Positions 24,775 to 35,345 of a stretch of DNA of 64,000 nucleotides are shown in pieces; within the stretch, counting starts at the first letter, position 1, and each line of letters begins with the position of its first letter. The position numbers were made by a program, and so were the translations under genes. A model generated the notes under the pieces. The model saw only the letters and a list, made by a program, of their open reading frames with translations. It had not been told where the DNA came from and did no database searches. Source of the DNA: Buxus sempervirens (Eukaryota; Streptophyta; Magnoliopsida; Buxales; Buxaceae); contig OX387186.1 of assembly GCA_947561395.2 (NCBI GenBank), forward strand, positions 6,995,888 to 7,059,887, given 5' to 3'.

Positions 24775-26615
24775 ACTTACGGCCGAGAAACTATTGGAGG
24801 TATCCACCTACACAAGGACGGTCATGGCGTCAAGAGAGAAGAGGTGAAATATGGGGCGAATGGTGGCATAAATCCAGGCGCGAACCCAGAATGGAAGAAA
24901 GCAGAAAGCGAGATCCTAACGAGATAACAACAAAGAGATGAGCTTCGGCTTCCTCTGAATTATCTTCCAATCAAGTGGCAACCAGAAAGTGACCGGAGAC
25001 GGTTGCCAAATCCTCAGAGGATTCTTCCATTAATAAGGATGCGCCATGCAAGATTCCAGAGAAAATAGAAATATCACCAGATTACCTTTGCCAAGACTGC
25101 AGGCAAAAAGTGATAACAGAATACCAGCATTCTCAGTATAAAGGAAAATCCATCAAGCATGAAGATGCCCGCCACACTCAGGGGGGCAAGAGACCACTAT
25201 ACTTAACTTCAGGAAGACAAGTAGGCTCGCCGACAAGAACGGCAGCCACATATAGCTCCGCTAGGGAAAGCGGCTATATGACTCACGAACAATACAGGAT
25301 GGTAAACAGGGTCAAACCCAGGATGGTAAAACCCCCTATTATTCAAGATGGTCACTGGAAAAGATTGACTCATCCTAAATTTCCTTTCCATGCGCAGGCA
25401 AATATCGCAGAACTAACCAGAACGCAGAAGCGACGCTGGCAACGACAGCAAGCTAAGAGACGATACCAGGAACAGAGTACTGGATCATCCGAGCCATATT
25501 GGTCTTCTAGGTTTGTCGCCAAAAGGCGCATTCCAAAACCACAAAGGCTCGTAAGGAGCCCATTACCCGATTCATCAGTTGCTCCAGATACTACGCCCGA
25601 ACACAATTCCAATGCAGTAACCGAAAGGCTGGTTTCTGACGAAGAATTGACGGACAATTTTGTCGGAGGGGAAGGAGAACAATTGTTAGTTGAACAATTG
25701 TTAACTGAATATAGCAGGATCTCAACTCCTTCTACGGTAGAAATAACGGAGGAATTGACGCTCGAAACTCCGAAAGACGAGATAAGCGAGTCACTGAGTC
25801 AACCTCCTTTGAGTGCTGATGCGTCAATAGCTGAAATTTGTTTCGGCCGGATGCCCCCGATACCACTTGACTGCCATATGGTCCTTACTTTACCTATGAC
25901 TTTCAGGGCGAGCTAGGAATTGCCACGGTTGCAAGAGATCAATGAAGAGGAAGATCCAATAGCTTTGTATGTGATCGATCCGGAACACCTCGAGGAAGAG
26001 GAAAAAGACCAAAGACCGGCCGATGATGATAAAATCGGTCCGGTTGAAGAGGTATGTTTTGCGCACATGAACGGGATCCCTGTCAATATAATTCTAATTG
26101 ATAATGGGGCAGCAATAAATTTCATCCCAATCTCCACATTGAAGAAGCTAGGTAAGTCTTATTCGGATTTAATTCCTTCCAAAATTACTGTTATTAACTT
26201 TTCAGGGGGTATTACAGGAACTAGAGGAATCCTCCCAATCGAACTAACGGTTGGGGCACGGCAATCTCTCACAGCATTCTTCGTGATTGAATCATCGGCC
26301 GGATACAACACATTGCTGGGAAAAGATTGGATCCATTCGAATAGATGTGTACCATCTTCTTTACACCAATCGTTGCTGTTTTGGAAAGATGGCAAGATCG
26401 AAGAAGTGAAAGCCGACAAGCGGCCATTTGCCATAGATTCCAATGCCGCACATGCATCCCTTTATAATGAAGGGGTAAAACCTATTTTATTTAATGGATA
26501 TGACAAGAATGGGCAGCCGATCGCTTCAAGTTCGGCTATATTACAATCGGCGCAACACCGGCTTACAGAGGTAGCCGCAGTCGCCAAACTCAAAGAACTA
26601 CCAAATGATGGTTAA
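24775..26615 (+). pseudogene. Element B protease region, degraded
   Basis: After gag the coding frame shifts by one near 24770. It then runs through stops (about 24940, 25914-25916 TAG) to an aspartic protease at about 26040-26400. That has EEVCFAHMNGIPVNIILIDN (DNGAAIN active site), FSGGITGTRGILPIELTVG and AGYNTLLGKDWIHSNRCVPS. The middle part (25110-25916) is a basic linker of unknown role with W- and R-rich blocks. The frame stops at 26613-26615 just before the pol part. Confidence 0.75.
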
Positions 26616-27070
26616 ACCATCAGAAGTTGCAGAGGCCGTCTTAAAAAAGATGACGGCTTACATGCAGGAAGAAAAAGTAGGGAAATTGCAACAGGATCAG
26701 GAATGGTTGGAAAACGGCGAGATAATGGTGAACTCGGCCGAATTCATCAACGAACAAGATGATGAAAGGATACAAGATCGGGATGAGATTACTCTCGCCG
26801 ATCTGCAAGCAGCACCAGCCAAGCTAGAAGACCTGAAGGTAGACACCCAAGATCCATTAGAAGAAATCAACCTTGGAACAGAAGCAGAACGAAAGCCTGT
26901 TTTCATAAGCAAGTTACTACCACCTTCGGTCAGACAAGAAATGGAAAAATTATTGGCCGAATATTCGGACTGTTTTGCCTAGACTTACCAAGAGATGCCA
27001 GGGTTGGATCGAAAAATGGTAGAACACAGTCTCCCTATCAAGCCGGAATTCAAACCATTCAGACAGCCTT

Positions 27071-29347
27071 TGTGAGACATGGGAAAAAATCACCGGAGTG
27101 ATCGTCCCTCCGTCAACACACGGGCTCAACGCAAAAATTGGGAGAGTCGCCACCATTCATGATTTTGGGGTGAGAATGGACACCAAAGATTCAAAAGTAA
27201 GCAAAAATAGCCAAAAGACAAATTCTAGGATAAAAATAACCCTACTTGAAAATCAAATCCAGAGATGGGTAAGGGGATTAGATTATGAACGGGGGAAGGT
27301 GTTAGGCACCCCCATTCATCCACACGAAGTGGTTGCCAAGTGTATGTTCATGCAAAAAACAAAGTAAGAAAGCTTGCTAAAAATCATGAGAAACCTTGAA
27401 AAAGGAACAATGTATGATATTTTCACATGAAGATCCAAATGGATTTTGGATCTTCTCTTATGTCAATATCATTTCTGGAATATCTCAAAAGATGGAAATC
27501 AAAGCACAAATTGCTCAAAACCAAGTTAAATCAAATTCGGAAAATTTGGTAAAAAGTATACCATTTGCCTTGAAATCATTCAAATCCGATTCTAAATTGA
27601 CCCAAACCAAATCCCTTTGAAAGATTAGGGTAAACAAGAGTCTCATGCAAAATTTCACTTCATTCCGATGAAAAATTTAGGAGTTATGCTCCTTTGAAGT
27701 TGCTGTTGGGGATTTTTAAAAGTGGTAAGTGGGCAACTTTGGAAAATTGTCTAGAAAAATCCACTACATAGAAATCCACAAAATTTGGTGTGATTGAAGT
27801 CTGTATGGCCATCTTTCAACAGAAACTAGCCTCATACAAAAATCCCTTCGGATGTGCCTTGGGTGGTCTCCCGAACAGGCCCCGAAGATCACAGATTTAC
27901 CCAGAAAAATGCAAATGAGCAGTTCTGAGTAAATCGGCTACCAATAATTCAAATGGAATCCAAAAATTATGAAACCAACTGGATTTGAAAATAGACTCAT
28001 AAAGGAGTACCCAGAAATAAAAATCACTCGAATCGGACTTAAATCGAACACATGGCGGTCCGTCGAAGTGACAAGTTCTGTACTTGGACCTGAACTGTCC
28101 ACTTAACTTCGACAGAGAAGTGTCAAAAATCGGCTAGATAGAAATTCATGAAATTTGGTGGACATAAACTAGACAGCCCGACCTTTCCCATGGTTCTGGA
28201 ATCGCCCCAAAATTCATCCGGATGATGAAGTTACGGACGTCCGAAGTAAGGGTACAGGTGCTGTCAAGCTAAGCCATTTTTGAGTAAAAACCCAATCCGA
28301 AAATTGATAAAAAAAATGAAATTCGGGCAAGATGAACACAAATACTTTAAAATCATCCGAAAGGCATTCCAGAATTGATTGAGGCCATTTATTTGAGATT
28401 TATCGCAATAAATGCAATAAACCCCAAATATGAGCCTATCCCGCCAAAATAGTGATGTGTGTGCAAAAGTGAAAAAAACCTAGCAAGATCCATACACATG
28501 CATATAGATTCAACAAAATAGGTTCTAGCATAGCCTAGGGTTCCGTTCCATTATCGTTTCCCTCTGTTCTCTTTAAGATAATCAAGGGTACTTTGAATAT
28601 GGAACGGTTTACAATCAATCAAAAAGGCCTTATGCTACATAGGTTCTAGCACTAGGGTCAATCCCTAGTCTCGTTTCTCCTAGATCCGCCTTCACGTTTT
28701 ACGGCTAGGGGAGTCTTGAGATACTTTGAGCCAGGGAAGGATTTCCACACATACAAACAAGGCTTTACACTACAGAAAGGTAGAAGAAGAGATCTAGATC
28801 TAGGAATGTAAAGACAGAAAATAAAAAGAAAAGTTGAGGCTTACCTGAGTGCTGGAGGCGATTCCACAGCGGTTTCCTTCTTCTCTTGGAGTTCTTCTTT
28901 GCGAGAATTCAAAACAAGAGTTGTGTGCCTTTTGCTCAAGGAGGAGGCTCCTATTTATAGGCAAGGGCTAAGGTCATTGGTAGACACAACTTAATGTCTA
29001 GAACCCCTCCAACCTAAACCCTAAGGTTATTTCCGCGATTTCCCCTCATTTAATGAGGGACATGATGGTAAAAGTGAAAAGCTCTCGGAAAACCCTAATT
29101 TTGAGCAAACTTAAGGTATCCGGTATATCAGACCGGATATCAAAGGGCCTTAAGGTATCCGGTACATGGTACCGGATACGCTAAGGCTCACATGTATCCG
29201 GTATGAGTATCCGGATACGGGGATGAGCACTTGTATCCGGATTGAGTATCCGGATACAGGCAAAAGTTTATTTTCTTCAAATTATGTGCTGGCTTTCCAG
29301 GAGATAATGATTTTTGATGATTGTTTGTGCAATTTGGGGTGTCTACA
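27071..29347 (-). repeat. 3' LTR of element A (2277 bp)
   Basis: Identical to the 5' LTR except one base at 28029. TATAAATAG at plus 28951-28959; palindrome array 29116-29257. It begins right after the polypurine tract. Confidence 0.95.
29116..29257. repeat. 39-bp palindromic tandem repeat in LTR of element A (copy in 3' LTR)
   Basis: Four units start at 29116, 29155, 29194 and 29233, exactly 39 bp apart. Each is a roughly 25-bp palindrome with GTATCCGG at one end and CCGGATAC (or CCGGATAT) at the other, plus a 14-bp linker. It is about 157 bp upstream of the TATA box in element orientation. Confidence 0.9.
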
Positions 29348-29363
29348 ACTGCCCCTCTTTGCG
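29348..29363 (-). other. Polypurine tract of element A
   Basis: In element orientation CGCAAAGAGGGGCAGT abuts the TG of the 3' LTR. Element C has the same CAAAGAGGGGCAG core. Confidence 0.85.
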
Positions 29364-29932
29364 GGAGCTGCGAAGCAGTGAGCTGCAAAGAGTAGACAAG
29401 CCCAAATTGCATTCCCATGAGCATGATTTGCTCGGTTCAATTCAATTTCTGTAGAAAACAATTTTTGAGTGGAGATTTGCCAAAAAGCCCTCACTTTAAG
29501 GGGGCATCTCTCCAAGAATTCTTAAATTCCACTGAGCCCTTTGTGGCTGTGAAGTGGATTTTAAGCCCAAAAATAGGGTTTTTTGAAAAACTGATTTTTT
29601 ATTAAACCAAGTTGAAAAATGAGTGGATATCATCCTTTTGACCAGGCACATTTCCCCAAAGTTGTCCCGAATTCCACAGAGCTCTCGTGGCTGTGAGGTG
29701 GATTTCAAGACAAAAATAGGATTTTGAGAAAATAGAAATTGTAGCACAATTTTGCTCTTTCCTTTTCCTTCTCTTTTTTCTTTTTTTTTCTTTTTTTTCT
29801 TTTCTCTTTTTTTTTCTTTTTTTCTTTTCATTTCCTTTTCTTTTTTTTTTCTTTTCATTTCCTTTTTTTCTATTCTTTTCTGTTTTTTTTTTTTTTTTTA
29901 CATTGTGCTGACATATCTCTCTTCCTTTGCAG

Positions 29933-30811
29933 CTTTGGCTACTTGATCATTTGAGCCAGATTGAAGAGATCAATCGACATTTCTTCCCGAGTCTGAAAGT
30001 CCCTCTCTTGATGAGCAACAGGGGGTGCCCCGATATTCCAGGGGGCAAACAGGGCTGGTTCACTTTCTTGGGCTCGCTTCAGGATGACCAGGTGAGATGG
30101 CCTGGTACTTATCAGCCTAATGCGGAGACAGTAATTAGCTTCCGAGACCGCAACTTTCTGATTCTGGCGGGCCTGAAGCATGCAGTGCTATATCTTCCTC
30201 TGCGGGTCCTTCGTCAGTTCCGAGCAACCCAGGGGATTATCATCCCATGTGGATATGAAGATCGTCTTGGGCCCCTTTCTATGAAGCTGAATGCCTGGTT
30301 GATGAAGGAGTGGTCTTATGTCCGCTTTATGCATGGTCCAGTCTTCTCGGAAACCCATGTGAAGGATTATCTCTTCTGGATCAAGGAGCAGATACAGACT
30401 CAGGCCCCAATACCCGAAGATCCTCCAGTCGTCTTGGCTCCTACTTATGAGGACATTCTAGAGTCTAAGCGGGCTTCTCATAAGCGGCTTCAGCAGATAT
30501 GGGTACGGGAGGCCCAGGAGCTCAGGATACAGGGTGCTTATCTGGAGAGGCAGCTTGAGGAGCAGACCTCACGCCGTATTGCCGTGGAAGAGAAGCTGGA
30601 GGAGCAGAGGCAGGCCCGTTGCTTCGAGGTCCGTATGATCCGGCAGAAGTACCAGGCTACTTTGGCCAGCCTCAGGAGTATGAGGATCAAGCAGGCCCTT
30701 TCAGATGAGGTCATTTCCTTCCTGAGTGATCCCGCTGCAGAGGGGGCTTCAGGAGTCATTGCAGCTCAGGCAGCTCGGATTCGGGAGCTTGAGGAGCGGC
30801 TAGGAGATTAG
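29933..30811 (+). CDS. Antisense ORF of element A (DUF7745-like, coiled coil)
   Basis: The frame, on the strand opposite gag-pol, is open to TAG 30809-30811, about 293 codons. It has better codon structure and higher G/C than its surroundings. It has no convincing ATG at its head; instead a branch-point-like TGCTGAC, a pyrimidine tract and TTTGCAG (AG at 29931-29932) precede it, so it is probably the last exon of a spliced antisense transcript. The N-terminal half (GWFTFLGSLQDDQVRWPGTY, ILAGLKHAVLYLPLRVLRQF, SMKLNAWLMKEWSYVRFMHG) resembles the plant-transposon-associated DUF7745 proteins. The C-terminal half is a long E/R/Q-rich coiled coil ending AAQAARIRELEERLGD. Antisense ORFs at this place are known in Tat-lineage elements such as Grande and Retand. 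Function is unknown. Confidence 0.65.
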   Translation, partial: LWLLDHLSQIEEINRHFFPSLKVPLLMSNRGCPDIPGGKQGWFTFLGSLQDDQVRWPGTYQPNAETVISFRDRNFLILAGLKHAVLYLPLRVLRQFRATQGIIIPCGYEDRLGPLSMKLNAWLMKEWSYVRFMHGPVFSETHVKDYLFWIKEQIQTQAPIPEDPPVVLAPTYEDILESKRASHKRLQQIWVREAQELRIQGAYLERQLEEQTSRRIAVEEKLEEQRQARCFEVRMIRQKYQATLASLRSMRIKQALSDEVISFLSDPAAEGASGVIAAQAARIRELEERLGD

Positions 30812-31757
30812 CTTTATTTCCTGCACATTTTTCATACCTTTGTACAAAATTGAACTCCAATAGTGGAAATACAAAGGATTTAATTCAAAATAAAGTTTTT
30901 ATATTATTGGCCTCAGAATGCTCAGATGCTTGTAAAAACAAAGGTTTTATGAAAAGTATTTGATTTCTCATCACTGGCCAAAGTATAATTTTTCTTTTTT
31001 ATGTTTTTTTTTTATTTTTTGAACTTTGGTCCATGCACTTAATCACCTATAATTAAAGGAATTAGAACCAGGTTAAATAATGAAGAGGGTAGTCCACAAA
31101 ATACTGAGGGATCAGAACCGTCCATCTGAGGACCTTTAGAGTCATTCCCAACTGCCAACACTGCCCCATTCTGCTCATGCCAACTTTGCTTGAAGCTCGG
31201 ATCCCCATGATCAACTCAACCTCTGATTTTCTTTCATTTTTCTTATTATTTTTTTTCTTTTTGCCTTTTCGCCAATATTGCCCCTAGCGCCAGTTACGGT
31301 TTTCACTAGGGCCGGCTTCTGAATTCCGTCATCACCCATCTTACTCTGATATTTGAATGAACAAGCTAAGATCACCGAGGGCTTAAAAAATAGGACGAAA
31401 TAAAGGCTAGGCTCAGTTTATGAAAGAAAGGGTATTGAAGGCCCAAAAAATCTTCAAGTGCGGAAATAGGTCAACCGGATTTACAGTCATGATAAATTTA
31501 ACCCTTTTCCCCCAAATTGCATTTTTTGCATTTTTTTTTTTCACGCTTGGCTTTCATTTGCCATTTCCATTGCTTTTCCTCTCTTTTTCTTTTTCTTTCC
31601 TTACTTTTGCCCCCAATTGATTTTGCCCCAATTTGACTGTAAATCCGGTTTGGGTTGATCAAAGAAACGAACCGGCTCAACTTGGCTAGACTAGGGATTA
31701 AACTTTTTGAAGGAAATAAAGAAAAATGGCCTCGGATCATTTCCTAGAAATATTCAC
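30812..31757. other. Spacer between pol and antisense ORF in element A
   Basis: The ends of pol (minus strand) and the antisense ORF (plus strand) converge on this 0.95-kb non-coding stretch. It has T-rich runs (31000-31030, 31230-31262, 31530-31600) but no further gene. It probably holds the 3' ends of both transcripts. Confidence 0.5.
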
Positions 31758-34700
31758 TCAAGGAAAATACCTTTTTACTGCATCAGAGTTAATGGGCTCA
31801 GGAAAATCTGACCCATCCATTTCTGCTAAGATGAGTGCTCCCCCTGATAGGACTTTCTTGACGACATATGGGCCTTCCCAATTGGGCTTGAACTTACCAC
31901 GAGGATCTTCCAAAAATGGTAGAATTTTCTTTAGCACCAAGTTTCCTTCTTGGAAAGTTCTGGGCCTCACCTTCTTATTGTAAGCCCGGGCCATTCTCTT
32001 CTGGTACAACTGTCCATGGCAAAGTGCTTTCAACCGCTTTTCTTCTATCAGGTTAAGTTGATCATGTCTTGATTGGACCCATTCGGCTTCTTCTAGTTCT
32101 GCTTCCATGAGCACTCGGAGTGATGGGATCTCTACTTCCACGGGCAAGACCGCTTCCATCCCATAGACTAGGGAGTACGGGGTTGCCCCAGTTGAAGTCC
32201 GGATCGAGGTTCTGTATGCATGCAGAGCAAGTGGCAGCATTTCATGCCAATCCTTGTAGCTCACTACCATCTTCTGAATGATTTTCTTTATGTTCTTGTT
32301 TGCTGCTTCCACTGCCCCATTCATCTTTGGCCTGTACGGAGCTGACTTATGATGGGTGATCTGAAACTGCTCACACATTTTCTTCATGTCCTTGTTCTTA
32401 ATATTTGAAGCATTGTCTGATACTATAGCACTTGGCAGTCCATAGCGACAAATAATATTGTGCTTCAAAAATTTGATCACATGGTTGCTTGTGATATTTG
32501 CATATGATGCTGCTTCCACCCACTTAGTGAAATAGTCAATCGCCACCAGGATGAATCTGTGCCCGTTCGATGCCTTAGGTGAGATCATGCCAATAACATC
32601 TATGCCCCACATAGAGAAGGGCCAGGGTGATGTCATGTTGTGCAGCTCACCTGGGGGTGCATGCTTATTATCTGCATATATCTGGCATTGGTGGCACCTC
32701 CTGACATGTATACAGCAATCATGCTCCATGGTTGTCCAGTAGTATCCCAGCCTCAGGATCTTCTTAGCCAGCATGTGTCCACTCATATGAGGCCCACAGA
32801 CTCCTCCATGTACAGTCTCAATCAGCCTTTCCGATTCCGCCTTGGCAACACATCTTAGCAGAATGTCATTATGTGACCTCTTGTACACATGTCCACCACT
32901 TAGCAGAAATTGACCAGCCAATCTCTGTATTGTCCTCTTCTCAGTAGCAGTGGCATTTTCTGGCAAACTCCGATTATTCAAGAAGTTCTTGATATCCTGA
33001 AACCATGGTGTTTCTTCTTCTGGTGCTCCCTCTAGAATGAGACAGTAAGCCGGTTCATCTCGGACCTCAATTTCCAGTGGTTTGATGTCTACTCCTTCTG
33101 GTATGCTGACCATTGAAGCCAAGGTTGCTAGAGCATCCGCAAACTGATTCTTGGCCCTTGGCATATAGTTGAAGGAAATTCGAGTGAAATTTGTGCTTAT
33201 TTCTTCCAAATACTGGTGATAGGGGATCAATTTGTGATCCTTGGTTTTCCACTCACCAGTTGTTTGGAAGATGATAAGACTCGAATCCCCGTATACGTCA
33301 AGTTCCTCTACTCCATGATCCATGGCTGCTTGCAATCCAATTATGCATGCTTCATATTCTGCTATGTTATTGGTGCACTGGAATCTCAGCTTTACTGCAA
33401 TCGGGATGTGTGAACCATCTGGTTTAACCAAGACTGCCCCTATTCCGTTCCCATTCATGTTGGCGGCCCCATCGAAGAACATCTGCCAAGAACTCTCACT
33501 GTCCTCCTCTTCAGTGTACAGAATCGCCTCATCGGGAAAGTTGGTCTTCAATGGTTGATATTCTGGCAGAGGATGTGCAGCCAGGTGATCAGCTATGGCT
33601 TGACCCTTGATCGCCTTCTGGGTGATGTATGTGAGGTCAAACTCGGACAATAGTAATTGCCACTTTGCCGTCCTGCCAGTCAGTGCCGGTTTCTCAAATA
33701 AATACTTCAGCGGGTCCATCCGGGATATCAATAGTGTGGAGTGACTAAGGAAATAATGCCTTAGCCTCTGAGTGGCCCACACTAGAGCACAGCAAGTCTT
33801 TTCCAATGGTGAGTATTTAGCTTCATATTCTGTGAATTTTTTACTCAGATAGTAAATTGCCCTTTCTTTTCTACCAGTCTCATCATGTTGCCCCAAGACA
33901 CATCCCATCGACGTTTCCAACACTGACAAGTACAGGATCAGCGGTCTTCCTGGAGTTGGTGGCACTAGTACCGGTGGGTTCAGCAAATACCTCTTTATGG
34001 TGTCAAATGCCTGCTGGCAGTCCTCATTCCAGACCGTAGGGTTATCTTTCCTTAGAAGTTTGAAAATTGGTTCACAGATAGCAGTGAGCTGTGCTATGAA
34101 CCGGCTTATGTATTGAATCCTTCCAAGAAAGCCCCTGACCTCCCTCTCAGTTCTGGGTGCTGGCATTTCAATTATGGCCTTGGCTTTAGCCGGGTCAATT
34201 TCAATTCCTCTTCGGCTCACTATAAACCCCAGTAATTTCCCTGATGTAGCCCCAAAGACGCACTTAGCCGGGTTAAGCCGTAAACTGTACTTCCTGAGCC
34301 GATCAAACACTTTCTTCAGATTGATCAAGTGGTCTTCTTCTTTGCAGGATTTGGCAATCATATCGTCTACGTAGACCTCCATCTCCTTGTGGATCATGTC
34401 ATGAAATAGTGCAGTCATGGCCCGCTGGTATGTTGCCCCAGCGTTCTTAAGTCCGAATGGCATGACCGTGTAGTGGAATGTGCCCCAAGGTGTGATAAAT
34501 GCTGTTTTTTCTTGATCCTCCTTAGCCATCTTGATTTGATTATATCCCGAGAAACCATCCATGAAGGAGAACAGGCTATGTACCGCAGTATTATCGACCA
34601 GAATGTCGATGTGTGGAAGCGGAAAATCATCCTTTGGGCTTGCCCTGTTTAAGTCTCTATAATCCACGCACATTCGGACCTTCCCGTCCTTCTTTGGTAC

Positions 34701-35345
34701 TGGCACTATGTTTGCGAGCCACTCTGGGTACGTAGAGACTGCCAGAAATCCAGCTTGGAACTGCTTGACCACTTCGTCCTTGACCTTTAAGGTCCATTCA
34801 GGTTTCAATCTTCTCAGCTTCTGCTTAATCGGCTTAACCCCTGGCAAAATTGGCAACTTGTGCACCACCATGTCAGTGTCCAACCCCGGCATGTCCCGAT
34901 ATGACCAAGCGAACACATCTTTGTAGTCTGCCAAGAACTGTGACATTTCATTTTTCTGCACATCAGACAAGCATGACCCGATTTTCACAATTTTTGGGTC
35001 CTCTTCGGTCCCAAGATTTATGGATATGGTCTCCTCAATATTAGGTTGGACCCCCTTTTCATGACGTTCCAATTGGTATTCAATTTCTTTTGGAACGTCT
35101 TCTTCTTCGACCTCGGTCTCTTCTTCGACCCCCATGAGATCAAAGTCGAGCTCAAGATCGAAGTCATATTCAACCTGGTCCAATTCGGTCTGATTATATG
35201 GTTCATAAATGGTTTGGACCTTTTTGAAAATTTTAAATTTTCTAGAAAAAATAGAAAAATCTTTTTGGGTTTTTTGTGGGCCTTCTAAACATAATTCCCC
35301 TGAAGACGAAGGCCCATTAGAACCTTCAGGGAAATGGCATTCCAC
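31758..35345 (-). CDS. Element A Pol: RT, RNase H, archaeal-like RNase H, integrase
   Basis: About 1195 residues. The frame has no ATG at its head (the first possible codon at 35345 is GTG) and lies -1 to gag, so it is probably reached by frameshifting. Reverse transcriptase about 160-400 (RMCVDYRDLNRASPKDDFP, SFMDGFSGYNQI, catalytic YVDD 325-328). First RNase H about 450-560 (AIYYLSKKFTEYEAKYSPLE). Second RNase H about 620-745 with FFDGAAN, NNIAEYEAC, YGDSSL and FADALA, the extra domain typical of Tat elements. Integrase with HHCC (C884, C887) and catalytic D916 (GIDVIG), D977 (VSDNAS) and E1013 (NGAVEAANK). The end (EGPYVVKKVLSGGALIL) has no chromodomain. All catalytic residues are present. 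It makes and integrates the element's DNA copy. Confidence 0.92.
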   Translation of the reverse strand: MECHFPEGSNGPSSSGELCLEGPQKTQKDFSIFSRKFKIFKKVQTIYEPYNQTELDQVEYDFDLELDFDLMGVEEETEVEEEDVPKEIEYQLERHEKGVQPNIEETISINLGTEEDPKIVKIGSCLSDVQKNEMSQFLADYKDVFAWSYRDMPGLDTDMVVHKLPILPGVKPIKQKLRRLKPEWTLKVKDEVVKQFQAGFLAVSTYPEWLANIVPVPKKDGKVRMCVDYRDLNRASPKDDFPLPHIDILVDNTAVHSLFSFMDGFSGYNQIKMAKEDQEKTAFITPWGTFHYTVMPFGLKNAGATYQRAMTALFHDMIHKEMEVYVDDMIAKSCKEEDHLINLKKVFDRLRKYSLRLNPAKCVFGATSGKLLGFIVSRRGIEIDPAKAKAIIEMPAPRTEREVRGFLGRIQYISRFIAQLTAICEPIFKLLRKDNPTVWNEDCQQAFDTIKRYLLNPPVLVPPTPGRPLILYLSVLETSMGCVLGQHDETGRKERAIYYLSKKFTEYEAKYSPLEKTCCALVWATQRLRHYFLSHSTLLISRMDPLKYLFEKPALTGRTAKWQLLLSEFDLTYITQKAIKGQAIADHLAAHPLPEYQPLKTNFPDEAILYTEEEDSESSWQMFFDGAANMNGNGIGAVLVKPDGSHIPIAVKLRFQCTNNIAEYEACIIGLQAAMDHGVEELDVYGDSSLIIFQTTGEWKTKDHKLIPYHQYLEEISTNFTRISFNYMPRAKNQFADALATLASMVSIPEGVDIKPLEIEVRDEPAYCLILEGAPEEETPWFQDIKNFLNNRSLPENATATEKRTIQRLAGQFLLSGGHVYKRSHNDILLRCVAKAESERLIETVHGGVCGPHMSGHMLAKKILRLGYYWTTMEHDCCIHVRRCHQCQIYADNKHAPPGELHNMTSPWPFSMWGIDVIGMISPKASNGHRFILVAIDYFTKWVEAASYANITSNHVIKFLKHNIICRYGLPSAIVSDNASNIKNKDMKKMCEQFQITHHKSAPYRPKMNGAVEAANKNIKKIIQKMVVSYKDWHEMLPLALHAYRTSIRTSTGATPYSLVYGMEAVLPVEVEIPSLRVLMEAELEEAEWVQSRHDQLNLIEEKRLKALCHGQLYQKRMARAYNKKVRPRTFQEGNLVLKKILPFLEDPRGKFKPNWEGPYVVKKVLSGGALILAEMDGSDFPEPINSDAVKRYFP

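Noticed and set aside
27098..27620. Open frames of 74-89 codons repeated identically at 27098-27620 and in the copy near 42400-42890
   Set aside because: They are identical only because both lie in the two LTRs of element A; no domain, codon bias or start context supports coding.
29752..29946. A 64-codon F/S-rich plus-strand frame
   Set aside because: It is the translation of the pyrimidine tract before the antisense-ORF splice acceptor.
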